Assembly: GCA_015258265.1 (NCBI GenBank)
Contig: JABZIP010000001.1
Location: forward strand, 209,524 to 273,523
Length of the DNA: 64,000 nt
Source of the DNA: Clostridiales bacterium
GTDB taxonomy: Bacteria > Bacillota > Clostridia > Peptostreptococcales > Anaerovoracaceae
Direction of reading: 5' to 3'
Positions 1-9,448 of this stretch are shown piece by piece; positions within the stretch are counted from its first letter, which is position 1; each line of letters opens with the position of its first letter. The notes beneath the pieces are model-generated. The model saw only the letters and a list, made by a program, of their open reading frames with translations. It ran no database searches and was not told the DNA's origin. A program made the translations under genes and the position numbers.

Positions 1-370
1 TCAAATCGCCGTAAAGGGCATATACCTTAGCTGATGTTACAATCGGCTTTTCACCTTTTGAAATGATTTCGAGGCATTGCATTGCGGAGTCCGCACGCTG
101 GTCGAATTGTCCCGGCAGAAATTCAACTGCAAAGAGTTTCGCATCGTTTATCGCAAGCTCCCTTGAAACCGTATCCAGCTGCGGTTCTGCAAAAATCGCA
201 TCAATGGAAGTGTTTAACAGTTCTTCACTGATGTTTTCAATGTAATAGCGGTTTATTATGCGTAACCCCGTAAGTGAGTTTATTGAAAGAAAGGAACGAA
301 GCTCGGAAAGCAAGTTCTTAGCTTCAACTGCAAATTCTTCTTTTTTTTCTACAAATATAGTGTAAAGCAT
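1..370 (-). CDS. purL: Phosphoribosylformylglycinamidine synthase (PurL), N-terminal part
   Basis: The visible 123 N-terminal residues read as the start of the long clostridial FGAM synthase, which converts FGAR to FGAM with ATP and glutamine in purine synthesis. The protein opens MLYTIFVEKKEEF and contains the FLPGQFDQRADSA segment (about residues 82-94) typical of this family. The ATG at 368-370 has a strong GAGGAGG ribosome site just upstream, and the gene follows purD by 5 bases, so it is the last visible gene of the purine operon. The rest lies beyond base 1. The family is clear; the full length cannot be judged. Confidence 0.9.
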   Translation of the reverse strand, partial: MLYTIFVEKKEEFAVEAKNLLSELRSFLSINSLTGLRIINRYYIENISEELLNTSIDAIFAEPQLDTVSRELAINDAKLFAVEFLPGQFDQRADSAMQCLEIISKGEKPIVTSAKVYALYGDL

Positions 371-375
371 TATAT

Positions 376-1647
376 TTATTCCTCCTCTTCTTTTTTCAGA
401 GCCTTTGCTCCTATGTCGGTTCTATAATACGCATTGGCAAAATGAATTTGATTTACCAATTTGTATGCGCTATCGACGGCTTTTTTTAGCGTATCGTCAA
501 CGGCAGTAACACCAAGAACTCTGCCCGAATTTGTGAGTAACTTGCCGTCTTTCAGGGTAGCTCCTGCAAAATACACATTTTCTTTTACATTGTATGGAAC
601 TTTTATTTCAAAGCCTTTTTCGTAAGTTTTAGGATAGCCGTCAGAAGCCATTACAACGCAGCAAGCGTGCTTATCTTTGAATTTCACCTCTATATCATTT
701 AGATTTTCGTTTGTTGCGGCAAGCATTACCGTTAGCAAATCGCTTTGAAGAAGAGGGAGTACAACTTGAGTTTCGGGATCGCCGAAGCGACAGTTGTATT
801 CGATTACTTTCGGGCCGTCCTTTGTAAGCATAAGTCCGAAGTAAAGGCAACCTTTGAAGGTGCGATTTTCACTATTCATAGCATTCATAGTAGGTAAAAA
901 TATAGTTTTCATACAGATATCTGCAATCTCTTTTGTGTAATACGGATTCGGAGCGATTGTACCCATTCCGCCTGTGTTTGTACCACAATCGCCGTCGTGG
1001 CTAAGTTTGTGGTCCATAGATGAAACCATTGGAATCAAGGTTTTTCCGTCCGTGAATGCAAGCACCGAAACCTCAGGACCTTCCAAAAATTCTTCTATTA
1101 CTATGTTGTTTCCGCTTTCTCCGAATTTTTTATCAACCATTATTGATTTTACAGCATCCTCCGCCTCTTCAACGGTTTTTGCTATTATTACGCCTTTACC
1201 GAGTGCAAGACCGTCTGCCTTGATTACGGTAGGAAGTTTAGCGGTTTTGAGATAAGAAAGAGCGTCTTTCGGATTTTCAAATGTAGCGTAATCGGCGGTA
1301 GGGATATTGTATTTTTTCATTAAATTTTTGGAAAAAACTTTACTACCCTCGATTATAGCTGCGTTTTTGCGTGGACCGAAACATCTGATTCCCTTTTCTT
1401 CTAACATATCAACAAGCCCTAACACCAGAGGATCGTCAGGCGCTACTATTGCATAATCAATCGCATTTTTGACTGCAAAGCCCACTATGGATTCGATGTC
1501 CGTAGCTGCTAAGTTCGTGCATATCGCATCATCTGCCATACCTGCATTTCCGGGTGCTGCATATATTTTTTCAACTTGTTTATTTTCTTTGATTTTTTTG
1601 ATTATGGCGTGTTCTCTACCGCCACCGCCGACAACTAATATATTCAT
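376..1647 (-). CDS. purD: Phosphoribosylamine-glycine ligase (GAR synthetase)
   Basis: This enzyme joins glycine to phosphoribosylamine using ATP, the second step of purine synthesis. The 423-residue protein has the usual ATP-grasp layout: an N-terminal domain beginning with the glycine-rich VVGGGGREHAI (residues 5-15), the ATP-binding IKADGLALGKGV segment around residue 145, the metal-binding EYNCRFGDPETQ near residue 280, and a C-terminal domain ending near the stop. Length matches the family. It lies between the AICAR formyltransferase gene and purL in one transcription unit on the minus strand. Nothing unusual is seen. Confidence 0.97.
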   Translation of the reverse strand: MNILVVGGGGREHAIIKKIKENKQVEKIYAAPGNAGMADDAICTNLAATDIESIVGFAVKNAIDYAIVAPDDPLVLGLVDMLEEKGIRCFGPRKNAAIIEGSKVFSKNLMKKYNIPTADYATFENPKDALSYLKTAKLPTVIKADGLALGKGVIIAKTVEEAEDAVKSIMVDKKFGESGNNIVIEEFLEGPEVSVLAFTDGKTLIPMVSSMDHKLSHDGDCGTNTGGMGTIAPNPYYTKEIADICMKTIFLPTMNAMNSENRTFKGCLYFGLMLTKDGPKVIEYNCRFGDPETQVVLPLLQSDLLTVMLAATNENLNDIEVKFKDKHACCVVMASDGYPKTYEKGFEIKVPYNVKENVYFAGATLKDGKLLTNSGRVLGVTAVDDTLKKAVDSAYKLVNQIHFANAYYRTDIGAKALKKEEEE

Positions 1648-1690
1648 ATTGTTAATCCTTCCTTGATATAATTAAATGTGAGGTTCGGTA

Positions 1691-2875
1691 TTAGTGGTGG
1701 AACAAGCGTATACCTGTGAATACACAAAGCATACCAAGTTCATCACAAGCTGCGATTACATCGCTATCGCGAACAGAACCGCCAGGCTGTGCTATGTATC
1801 TTGCGCCGCTTTTGTATGCCCGTTTTATATTATCGCTAAATGGAAAGAATGCGTCGGAACCGACAGAAACATCGCTAATTTGCGATAGGAAATCCGAGAT
1901 TTCCTGTGCTGTAAGAACAGGCGGTTTGGCAGTGAAGTAATTTTGCCAAATTCCATCTTCGCATACATCTTCTTCGTTTTTGTTTATATAGCTGTCTATC
2001 ACATTATCTCTTGTAGCACGAGCAATGTCAGCTTTAAAAGGTAGATTTAAGACTTTTTCGTGTTGACGCAAAAACCATGTGTCAGCTTTTGATGCGGCAA
2101 GCCTTGTGCAATGAATTCTTGATTGCTGCCCTGCGCCGATTCCTATTGTTTGACCGCCATATGCAAAGCAAACGGAATTGGACTGCGTATATTTGAGAGC
2201 AATTAGAGCCAAAAGCAAATCGTTTTTCGCACTTTCTGTAAGATTCTTGTTTTTTGTAACTATGTTTTCTAAATCTTTTTTTGTAATTTTGTAATCGTTT
2301 CTTGTTTGCTCGAATCGAATACCGAAAACTTCCTTGATTTCGGTAGGCTTCGGCGTGTAATCCGCACAAATTTTGATGATATTGTAATTGCCGTTTTTTT
2401 TGGATTTCAGTATGCTAAGCGCTTCGTCATCGTAATCGGGAGCGATGATACCGTCGGAAACTTCTCGTTTTATTAGCTCTGCGGTGGTCTTATCGCATTT
2501 TTCGGATAGTGCTATAAAATCACCGAAAGAGGACATTCTATCTGTCCCTCTTGCTCTTGCATAAGCACAGGCAATCGGAGAGTCGTCGAGATAGGGCACA
2601 TCGGATACGAAATATATTTGCTTTAGCGTATCGGACAGAGGAATCCCAAGTGCAACTGAGGTTGGGCTCACATGTTTGAAAGACGCGGCACACGGAATCC
2701 CAAGTGCATCTTTGACCTCGAACACGAGTTGATAAGCGTTGAATGCGTCCAAAAAATTGATGTATCCGGGGTTGCCGTTCAGTATTTCTATTGGAAGCTC
2801 ACTCCCGTCAGCCATATATATTTTAGAGGGTTTTTGATTGGGATTGCAACCGTATTTTAGATTAAACTCTTTCAT
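1691..2875 (-). CDS. Stand-alone AICAR formyltransferase (PurH C-terminal type)
   Basis: The 394-residue protein corresponds to the formyltransferase half of PurH, which adds a formyl group from 10-formyl-THF to AICAR. The catalytic Lys-His is in SFKHVSP (about residues 65-71), and QSNSVCFAYGGQTIGIGAGQ with the following SRIHCTRLAASKAD block is the substrate and folate region of this fold. The MGS-like IMP cyclohydrolase domain of bifunctional PurH is absent; no in-frame remnant of it is present upstream. The missing activity is supplied by the separate gene at 4325-5017 in the same operon. Such free formyltransferases are known from Clostridia. ATG start with a modest ribosome site 5 bases after purB. 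Confidence 0.9.
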   Translation of the reverse strand: MKEFNLKYGCNPNQKPSKIYMADGSELPIEILNGNPGYINFLDAFNAYQLVFEVKDALGIPCAASFKHVSPTSVALGIPLSDTLKQIYFVSDVPYLDDSPIACAYARARGTDRMSSFGDFIALSEKCDKTTAELIKREVSDGIIAPDYDDEALSILKSKKNGNYNIIKICADYTPKPTEIKEVFGIRFEQTRNDYKITKKDLENIVTKNKNLTESAKNDLLLALIALKYTQSNSVCFAYGGQTIGIGAGQQSRIHCTRLAASKADTWFLRQHEKVLNLPFKADIARATRDNVIDSYINKNEEDVCEDGIWQNYFTAKPPVLTAQEISDFLSQISDVSVGSDAFFPFSDNIKRAYKSGARYIAQPGGSVRDSDVIAACDELGMLCVFTGIRLFHH

Positions 2876-2884
2876 TTTTAACTC

Positions 2885-4315
2885 CTATATGTTCATGGTA
2901 GCTTCAACTTTTTCGAATTGGTATTTATCGAGTAAAGGTGAGATTACATCTCGCAAAAAGTCATCGACTTGAGAAACGCTTCTGCCGATGTATTTTTCCG
3001 GATTTAGCTGCTCGCGTATTTCATCTTTGCTAAGCGGGATATTTGAATCTTCGGCAAGCAAGTCAATCAAATTGTTTTCCTTGCCGTGCAGCTTTACATT
3101 CTTTGCAGATTCATGTGAATATACTCTTATGATTTCGTGTAATTTTTGTCTGTCGCCACCGCGCTTTACGGACTCCATCATAATGTTTTCGGTTGCCATA
3201 AAGGGGAGCTTTTCCATTACTCTTTTTTTGATGACATTTTCGTATACGACAAGATTTTCTGTAATATTTATATAGATGTTCAAAATGGAATCAATGGCGA
3301 GGAATGCTTCGGACATAGTAATTCTTTTGTTTGCACTGTCGTCAAGCGAACGCTCGAACCACTGGGTTGCAGCGGTCATATCCATATTTACGGCATTGAG
3401 TATTACATATCGCGCGATTGAACATATTCTTTCGCTTCTCATTGGATTGCGTTTGTAAGGCATAGCTGACGAGCCGATTTGAGTGGACTCAAAAGGCTCT
3501 TCCATTTCTTCGAATGACTGTAAAATGCGCAAATCGTCTGCGAATTTGTAGGCGCTTTGGGCGAAACCGGAAAGTACAGCGCAAAAATAAGCGTCGGTTT
3601 TTCTGCTGTAAGTTTGACCGGAAACACTTACGGAATTCGCAAATCCCAAATCTTCACATATCAGTTTTTCCAGCTCTTTTACTTTTTGTTCGTCGTTTTC
3701 AAAAAGCTCCATAAAGCTGGCTTGTGTGCCGGTTGTTCCTTTTGAACCGAGAAGTTTTAAATTTTCAAGCTGGTATTCCAAGTTTTCAATATCCATTACA
3801 AGTTCATTCATCCAAAGAGTAGCACGCTTTCCTATCGTTGTGAGCTGTGCAGGTTGGAGGTGAGTGTATGCGAGGGCAGGCAGCGCCTTGTATTGCTCTG
3901 CAAATTTACTGAGATTTTTTAGCACTTGCACGGCTTTTTTTAAGACCAGTTTAGATGCTTCACGCATTATTATTACATCCGTGTTGTCAACGACATAGCA
4001 AGAGGTTGCACCAAGGTGTATTATAGGTTTCGCACTTGGACATTGGATTCCGTAGGCATGTATATGGCTCATTACATCGTGCCTAAGCAGCTTTTCCTGC
4101 TTGATAGCCTCGTCGTAGTTGATGTCGTCTTTGAAGTTCTCGAGTTCTTTGATTTGGGCATCGCTTATATCCAGCCCCAATTTTTGTTCTGCTTTTGCAA
4201 GAGTTATCCAAAGTCTTCTCCAAGTTTTGAATTTAAAGTTTTCCGAAAACAGGTACTGCATTTCGTCGCTTGCGTATCTAGTGGAAAACGGGGATACATA
4301 CTTGTTTCTATCCAT
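2885..4315 (-). CDS. purB: Adenylosuccinate lyase
   Basis: PurB cleaves fumarate from SAICAR and from adenylosuccinate, so it acts in both the IMP and the AMP branches. The 476-residue protein shows the fumarase/aspartase fold: HDVMSHIHAYG near residue 80, THLQPAQLTTIGKRATLW near residue 155, and the mobile-loop signature GSSAMPYKRNPMRSERI around residue 280. Length fits the longer clostridial PurB form. It sits in the operon between the IMP cyclohydrolase and the AICAR formyltransferase genes, 9-10 bases from each. Confidence 0.97.
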   Translation of the reverse strand: MDRNKYVSPFSTRYASDEMQYLFSENFKFKTWRRLWITLAKAEQKLGLDISDAQIKELENFKDDINYDEAIKQEKLLRHDVMSHIHAYGIQCPSAKPIIHLGATSCYVVDNTDVIIMREASKLVLKKAVQVLKNLSKFAEQYKALPALAYTHLQPAQLTTIGKRATLWMNELVMDIENLEYQLENLKLLGSKGTTGTQASFMELFENDEQKVKELEKLICEDLGFANSVSVSGQTYSRKTDAYFCAVLSGFAQSAYKFADDLRILQSFEEMEEPFESTQIGSSAMPYKRNPMRSERICSIARYVILNAVNMDMTAATQWFERSLDDSANKRITMSEAFLAIDSILNIYINITENLVVYENVIKKRVMEKLPFMATENIMMESVKRGGDRQKLHEIIRVYSHESAKNVKLHGKENNLIDLLAEDSNIPLSKDEIREQLNPEKYIGRSVSQVDDFLRDVISPLLDKYQFEKVEATMNI

Positions 4316-4324
4316 TTTGCTCTC

Positions 4325-5017
4325 CTATTTATTCTTATTTATAAGTGCGGTTTTGCTTTCCTTTGTCTTGATATTCGTATATCGTACATAGAGGGAAATT
4401 TTATTGTCAAAGTTTAGATTTTCCCATATATCGTCAGCAAATTCGTTTATATCGTTTGGTATATAAATTTTTAAAGGTTCTCCTTCAAAAGAAACAACAG
4501 CGTCGTTTTGATATGTGTGGATGAAATGGCCCACATTTTGAAGCGGAGTGTAGGAAAATGTGAAGCGGTTGCAACCGCTTGCATTGTCATCAGCCTTTTT
4601 GAGTATGCTCATTTTGTAAGAAAAATCTTCGTCAAAAGTTGAAACAAGTCCGCTTATTCTTGGTGTAAAGTTGGGAGCATCCGGCTCAAATTCACGAGTT
4701 TTTAGAGCTTCTTCGAAGCTGTGTCCTTTTGTAATATATTCGTAAATCGTGTCGGTTTGATCGCCATTTGTAATGATCGTGTGATTATTGATGCTTCTAA
4801 GCGGAGTGTATATGATTAGCGACGGATCGGCGAGTTTGCTTTCATCAAACGGTTTTGCGAAAAGTTCGCCTTTATTTTCGACCAAAACCCGATTACGACT
4901 GTTTTCGCTGCGCCCCATAAGCATATATGCTATACAAAAATTTTCTTCGGAGCATCCGAGAGCTATACCTCTGCCGGGATATGGATTGTTTTTTAGAATT
5001 TCACCTAAGGTTTGCAT
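4325..5017 (-). CDS. IMP cyclohydrolase of the PurO type
   Basis: The 230-residue protein belongs to the PurO-like IMP cyclohydrolase family (IMP_cyclohyd, PF07826), which closes the purine ring of FAICAR to give IMP. Family traits are the N-terminal NPYPGRGIALG (residues 10-20), the MGRSENSRNR stretch near residue 34, and YTPLRSINNHTIITNGDQTD (about residues 70-89). The family was first described in archaea and is not related to the cyclohydrolase domain of bacterial PurH. Here it completes the pathway beside the free AICAR formyltransferase. It lies 1 base from purN in a tight operon. Assignment rests on motif recall and on pathway logic. Confidence 0.85.
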   Translation of the reverse strand: MQTLGEILKNNPYPGRGIALGCSEENFCIAYMLMGRSENSRNRVLVENKGELFAKPFDESKLADPSLIIYTPLRSINNHTIITNGDQTDTIYEYITKGHSFEEALKTREFEPDAPNFTPRISGLVSTFDEDFSYKMSILKKADDNASGCNRFTFSYTPLQNVGHFIHTYQNDAVVSFEGEPLKIYIPNDINEFADDIWENLNFDNKISLYVRYTNIKTKESKTALINKNK

Positions 5018-5018
5018 T

Positions 5019-5633
5019 TTATTTCTCCTTGTTTTCGTTTAACAATTTTTCGCAAAGCCATTCCAAAGAAGCGGGGAGGATTTTCCATTCGGCTTCCTCC
5101 ATTACTCGCTTTTGCAATGTTTGTGGGGTATCGCCGTCTTCGACTTGTACACTCTTTTGCATTATTATCTTGCCGTCATCTGCAATTTCGTTTACAAAAT
5201 GCACAGTTGCACCCGTGATTTTCACCCCTTTTTCGAGTGCTTTTTCATGGACTTTGATTCCGTAGCAGCCCTTTCCGCAAAAAGAGGGAATGAGCGACGG
5301 GTGAATGTTTATTATTCGGTTTTCATAGGATTTTATAAAGTCTTTGCTAAGTATACTTAAAAATCCTGCCAAAACGATTACATCAATTTGATAATCTTGC
5401 AGTATCTCGAGCATTTTTGCTTCGCAAGTTTCAGCTGTTTTGTACGATTTTTTTGTAACACAAACAGCAGGAATGCCGGCATTTTCAGCACGCTTGAGCG
5501 CATAAGCATCGGCGTTGTTTGAAATCACCAGTTTTATTTGTCCGCTTTTTAATATTTTGGAATCCAAAAGTGCTTGCAAATTTGTACCGCCACCGGAAAC
5601 CAAAACTGCTACATTCATTTTATCCTTAGCCAT
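5019..5633 (-). CDS. purN: Phosphoribosylglycinamide formyltransferase
   Basis: PurN formylates GAR with 10-formyl-THF, the third step of purine synthesis. The 204-residue protein has the N-terminal phosphate-binding SGGGTNLQALLD (residues 13-24), the catalytic NIHPSLIPSF near residue 107, and the ITGATVHFVNEIADDGKII segment near residue 137 that carries the catalytic His and Asp. Length matches the family. Gene spacing on both sides is below 10 bases, as expected for a co-transcribed unit. No oddity seen. Confidence 0.96.
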   Translation of the reverse strand: MAKDKMNVAVLVSGGGTNLQALLDSKILKSGQIKLVISNNADAYALKRAENAGIPAVCVTKKSYKTAETCEAKMLEILQDYQIDVIVLAGFLSILSKDFIKSYENRIINIHPSLIPSFCGKGCYGIKVHEKALEKGVKITGATVHFVNEIADDGKIIMQKSVQVEDGDTPQTLQKRVMEEAEWKILPASLEWLCEKLLNENKEK

Positions 5634-5642
5634 ATTTCGCCC

Positions 5643-6632
5643 CTATTTGATGATGATTTTTTGGCTTTTCGATGCGGTTGTTCCTATTATGTATGCATCT
5701 TCTCCATGCGCGCGCAGTATGCTGAGCGCTTTGTCTACATCGTTTTTATCGACTACGATTGCCATTCCGATTCCCATATTGAATGTATTAAACATATTGT
5801 ATTCGTCAATATTACCGTCTTTTGCGAGCTTTTCAAATATAGGTAAAATTTTGATGCTGTTTTTTTCGATTTCTGCACAAATTCCGTCAGGGAGCATACG
5901 CGGAATATTTTCGTAAAATCCGCCTCCGGTAATGTGCGATATTCCTTTGATATTTACTTCTTTCAAAAGAGCAAGAACGGGTTTTACATAAATTTTTGTA
6001 GGTACAAGTAATTCGCGTGCGAGAGTCTTGTCCTTATTAATATCAAATACCTTTCTTACGAGCGAAAAGCCGTTTGAGTGGACACCGCTTGAGGCGAGTC
6101 CAATGATTATATCTCCACATTCAATTTTGGAATTGTCGATGATTGCATCTTTATCGACAACACCTGTGCAATAGCCTGCAAGGTCGTATTCGTCAATCGG
6201 ATAAAATCCCGGCATCTCTGCCGTTTCTCCGCCGATTAGTGCGGCACCTGCCTGAACGCAACCGTCGCATACGCCTTTTACAATTTGTTCTATCTTTTCG
6301 GGAACATTTTTACCGCAGGCGATGTAATCGAGAAAAAACAGCGGTTTCGCGCCTGAACATATTATATCGTTTACGCACATGGCTACGCAGTCTATACCTA
6401 TGGTATCGTGTTTATCCAAGGAAAAGGCGAGCTTGAGTTTGGTTCCGACTCCGTCGGTTCCGCTTACGAGTACAGGCTTTTTGATGCCCGTAAGTTCGAG
6501 TTCGAAAAGACCGCCAAAACCGCCAACATCGCTGCAAACGCCTTTGGTTACAGTTCTTGCGATATGGCTTTTCATAAGTTCAACGGCTTTGTAACCTGCG
6601 TGTATGTCAACTCCTGAATCTTTGTAATCCAT
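5643..6632 (-). CDS. purM: Phosphoribosylformylglycinamidine cyclo-ligase (AIR synthetase)
   Basis: PurM converts FGAM to AIR with ATP. The 329-residue protein begins [16 protein letters not shown], has the [14 protein letters not shown] nucleotide-binding motif near residue 58, [11 protein letters not shown] around residue 136, and a glycine-rich [15 protein letters not shown] segment near residue 232. Length is close to the usual 340. It lies 4 bases after purF and 9 before purN. Ordinary member of the family. Confidence 0.97.
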   Translation of the reverse strand: MDYKDSGVDIHAGYKAVELMKSHIARTVTKGVCSDVGGFGGLFELELTGIKKPVLVSGTDGVGTKLKLAFSLDKHDTIGIDCVAMCVNDIICSGAKPLFFLDYIACGKNVPEKIEQIVKGVCDGCVQAGAALIGGETAEMPGFYPIDEYDLAGYCTGVVDKDAIIDNSKIECGDIIIGLASSGVHSNGFSLVRKVFDINKDKTLARELLVPTKIYVKPVLALLKEVNIKGISHITGGGFYENIPRMLPDGICAEIEKNSIKILPIFEKLAKDGNIDEYNMFNTFNMGIGMAIVVDKNDVDKALSILRAHGEDAYIIGTTASKSQKIIIK

Positions 6633-6636
6633 TTTT

Positions 6637-8061
6637 TTACTCCTTTTTATTATAGCAATATGTGCACAGTTTACTTTCGTCTAATCCTATTGCGTCTATG
6701 AGTCCTTGCAAAGATTGAAATTCAAGTGAAGCAAGGTGCAGCTTTTCGCATATACATTGTCTGAATTTCTGTCCGCGCTCGCTGGTTGAATCGGCGTATT
6801 CCTCGATGTGGTTTACTCCATCTTCGCCCTCAAGCTCATCCACAACCTTGCGTGCCAAAAGCTCCATTTCACCATTGGATCTCGAAAAATTCAGATATTT
6901 GCAAGGATACATTATAGGCGGACAAGCGGAGCGTATGTGAACGGATTTTGCGCCATTATCGTAAAGAAATTCAACTGTTTCACGAAGCTGTGTTCCCCTA
7001 ACGATTGAATCGTCGATAAACATTAAGTTTTTATCTCGAATCAGTTCGCAAACAGGTAGCTGCTTCATTTTGGCGACTTTAGCACGCTCGGTTTGCATAG
7101 CAGGCATAAAACTTCTTGACCATGTAGGTGTATATTTGATGAATGCACGAGCGAAAGCGATGCCGCTTTTTGCAGAATATCCGATTGCGTGCGGTGTACC
7201 CGAGTCAGGAACGCCGCCTATATAATCAATTTGCTCGCTTTCTATGAATGACTTGTCGTTATTTGCCATAATTTCGCCGTTTTTGTAGCGCATGAGTTCA
7301 ACATTGATTCCCTCGTAATTTGAAGCAGGGTACCCGTAGTAAGTCCAAAGAAATGAGCATATACGCATCTGTTCGCCGGCTTTAGAAAGTACCTGTATTA
7401 CGTTTGAAGAAATTTCAACTATCTCCCCGGGACCAAGTTCCTTTTCGTCTACATAACCCAGTTTTTTGTAAACAAAAGACTCAAAAGAAGCGCAGTAGCC
7501 GTCGTTATCTTTACCGATGAAAATAGGCAATCTGCCGACTTTATCACGAGCAACGATAATGTTTGAATCTTCCTTCAGTATCATTATTGACATGCTACCT
7601 TCAATTTGGCTTTGAGCAAATTTGATGCCGTCTACGAAATTACTTTTTTGATTTATCAAGGATGCAACAAGTTCGGTAGAGTTGATTTTTCCACCCGTCA
7701 TTGTACTGAAATGACCACCGCTAAAGGACAGGTAATTTTTAATCAAATCTTCACTGTTTGTAATTGCACCTATGGTACAAATTGCATAATTCCCGATATT
7801 TGAGCGTATCAACAGCGGCTGCGGATCGCTATCGTTTATTGAACCGATTGCACTCGTACCCGACATTTCCTCGAAAACATGTTCAAACTTAGCTCGGAAA
7901 GGTGAATTGCTTATGTTGTGAATTGAACGCTGAAGACCTTTGTCCTTGTCGTAAATTGCGATTCCGCCTGTTGCATTTCCAAGATGCGAGTGATAATCTG
8001 TGCCGAAAAACACATCGGCTAAGATTTCGCATTTACTTGCAACTCCGAAAAAACCTCCCAT
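6637..8061 (-). CDS. purF: PurF-like amidophosphoribosyltransferase without the N-terminal Cys
   Basis: The 474-residue protein has the two-domain PurF layout: an Ntn-type glutaminase domain (about 1-230) and a phosphoribosyltransferase domain with the PRPP loop [12 protein letters not shown] near residue 347. All four cysteines that would bind the 4Fe-4S cluster in the Bacillus-type enzyme have counterparts (in ICSFLWT, PCKYLNF and CTYC at 466/469). However, the protein starts MGGFFG where active glutaminases have Cys as residue 2, and the conserved HRGQ/E arginine region reads HLGNATGG. The glutaminase site therefore looks inactive; the enzyme may use free ammonia or a partner. I recall related clostridial proteins starting MGGFFG, so this is probably a subfamily. 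It is the only PurF in the operon. Confidence 0.9.
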   Translation of the reverse strand: MGGFFGVASKCEILADVFFGTDYHSHLGNATGGIAIYDKDKGLQRSIHNISNSPFRAKFEHVFEEMSGTSAIGSINDSDPQPLLIRSNIGNYAICTIGAITNSEDLIKNYLSFSGGHFSTMTGGKINSTELVASLINQKSNFVDGIKFAQSQIEGSMSIMILKEDSNIIVARDKVGRLPIFIGKDNDGYCASFESFVYKKLGYVDEKELGPGEIVEISSNVIQVLSKAGEQMRICSFLWTYYGYPASNYEGINVELMRYKNGEIMANNDKSFIESEQIDYIGGVPDSGTPHAIGYSAKSGIAFARAFIKYTPTWSRSFMPAMQTERAKVAKMKQLPVCELIRDKNLMFIDDSIVRGTQLRETVEFLYDNGAKSVHIRSACPPIMYPCKYLNFSRSNGEMELLARKVVDELEGEDGVNHIEEYADSTSERGQKFRQCICEKLHLASLEFQSLQGLIDAIGLDESKLCTYCYNKKE

Positions 8062-8073
8062 TTTTACCTCCGA

Positions 8074-8787
8074 CTATTTTTCAAATACTCTTTTCATCAT
8101 TTCCTGATAAGCATCTTCTACATTACCGAGATCTCTTCTAAATCTGTCTTTGTCGAGCTTTTCGCCGGTGTTGACATCCCAGAAACGGCAAGTGTCGGGA
8201 GAAATTTCGTCGGCTAAAACTATTGTTCCGTCTGCAAGTTTTCCAAATTCAAGTTTAAAGTCCACCAGAGTAACATTGATTTTTAAGAAATAGTCTTTCA
8301 TAATTGAATTTATTTTGAAAGCGTAGTTCTTGATAGTTTCGATTTCTTCCTTTGTAGCCAGCTTTAGCGCAAGTGCATGGTAATCGTTTATAAGTGGATC
8401 GTGTAAGTCATCGTTTTTGTATGAAAATTCGATAGTAGGTGCATCAAATACAATACCTTCCTCAACCCCGTATCTCTTAGCAAAGGAGCCGGCTGAAATA
8501 TTACGGATAATTACTTCAAGCGGCACAATCGAAACTTTTTTGACAACAGTTTCGGTATCGCTCAGCTCTTTAACGAAGTGAGTAGGGATGCCGTCTTTTT
8601 CAAGAAGCTGCATTATGTGGTTGGACATCAAGTTGTTTACTACGCCTTTTCCTGCGATAGTGCCTTTCTTGGTGCCGTCAAATGCTGTTGCATCGTCTTT
8701 GTACGATACGATAACATATGCCTCATCTTCAGTTGCAAACACTTTTTTTGCTTTTCCTTCGTAAAGCTGCTCTTTTTTCTCAAACAT
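8074..8787 (-). CDS. purC: SAICAR synthetase
   Basis: PurC couples CAIR with aspartate to form SAICAR. The 237-residue protein shows LYEGKAKKVF (residues 8-17), VPLEVIIRNISAGSFAKRYG around residue 92, and the DEISPDTCRFWD motif near residue 193, all hallmarks of the short bacterial enzyme. It stands between purE and purF. Its ATG has an AGGAGAATC ribosome site. Ordinary. Confidence 0.97.
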   Translation of the reverse strand: MFEKKEQLYEGKAKKVFATEDEAYVIVSYKDDATAFDGTKKGTIAGKGVVNNLMSNHIMQLLEKDGIPTHFVKELSDTETVVKKVSIVPLEVIIRNISAGSFAKRYGVEEGIVFDAPTIEFSYKNDDLHDPLINDYHALALKLATKEEIETIKNYAFKINSIMKDYFLKINVTLVDFKLEFGKLADGTIVLADEISPDTCRFWDVNTGEKLDKDRFRRDLGNVEDAYQEMMKRVFEK

Positions 8788-8821
8788 GGTGATTCTCCTT
8801 TAGATATTATAATTGGTAAAA

Positions 8822-9316
8822 TTATTTATTAAATTGATTAAAAACCTGATCATTTTTTTCCAAAACTTTAGCTTCTTCGGATTTGCGATGTTCATCGAGT
8901 TTTTTGGCAAGCGTGTCATCTGCGATTGCAAGGATTTGAATTGCAAGCAGTGCTGCATTCGCACCGCCGTTCAGCGCTACTGTTGCCACAGGAATTCCGC
9001 TTGGCATTTGAACGGTAGCAAGGAGGGCGTCAAGTCCGTCGAGTGCGCCGCCTTTGCAAGGGATGCCGATTATAGGAAGTGTGGTGTTAGCTGCCATAGC
9101 TCCTGCAAGGTGGGCTGCCATACCGGCTGCGGCAATTATTACGCCGATGCCATTTTCTCTTGCATCCCTTGCAAAATCGCAAGCAATTTGGGGAGTACGA
9201 TGTGCCGAGTACACATGTACTTCAAACGGGACATCGAATTCATTTAATGTGTTAACGGTTTTTTCGATTATAGGCAGGTCGCTTGCGCTACCCATAACAA
9301 TTCCAACTTTTTTCAT
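8822..9316 (-). CDS. purE: N5-CAIR mutase (class I PurE)
   Basis: First gene of the purine operon. The 164-residue protein starts with the phosphate-binding GSASDLP (residues 10-16), followed by YSAHRTPQ near residue 42 and AAAGMAAHLAGAMAA near residue 63. The SAHRTP form is that of class I PurE, which rearranges N5-CAIR made by PurK. No purK is present in the window, so N5-CAIR synthetase must be encoded elsewhere or this PurE uses AIR and CO2 directly, as class II enzymes do. Start ATG has GGAG 8 bases upstream. Confidence 0.95.
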   Translation of the reverse strand: MKKVGIVMGSASDLPIIEKTVNTLNEFDVPFEVHVYSAHRTPQIACDFARDARENGIGVIIAAAGMAAHLAGAMAANTTLPIIGIPCKGGALDGLDALLATVQMPSGIPVATVALNGGANAALLAIQILAIADDTLAKKLDEHRKSEEAKVLEKNDQVFNQFNK

Positions 9317-9382
9317 AGCGTTCTCCTCGTTTAATGATTTTAAAATTTTTAAATTAAAATAAATCGTATTGATTTCAGCTTC

Positions 9383-9411
9383 AATATAGCACTTTTTGCG
9401 AAGAATATCAA
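9383..9411 (-). promoter_or_regulatory. Promoter of the purine operon
   Basis: On the minus strand, TTGATA (9406-9411) is followed after 17 bases by TATATT (9383-9388), a good housekeeping sigma match 67 bases before the purE ATG. Transcription should start near 9376. Confidence 0.6.
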
Positions 9412-9414
9412 CTA

Positions 9415-9448
9415 AAAACCCGAAAATATATTTTATAATTCGGAATAT
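9415..9448 (-). promoter_or_regulatory. Possible paired PurR boxes
   Basis: Just upstream of the purE promoter, CCGAA (9420-9424) and TTCGG (9439-9443) form an inverted pair in AT-rich sequence. The Bacillus PurR box core is CCGAAC flanked by A/T, and it works as an inverted pair in front of pur genes. Position fits; the sixth base of each core (C) is not kept, so this is tentative. Confidence 0.3.
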
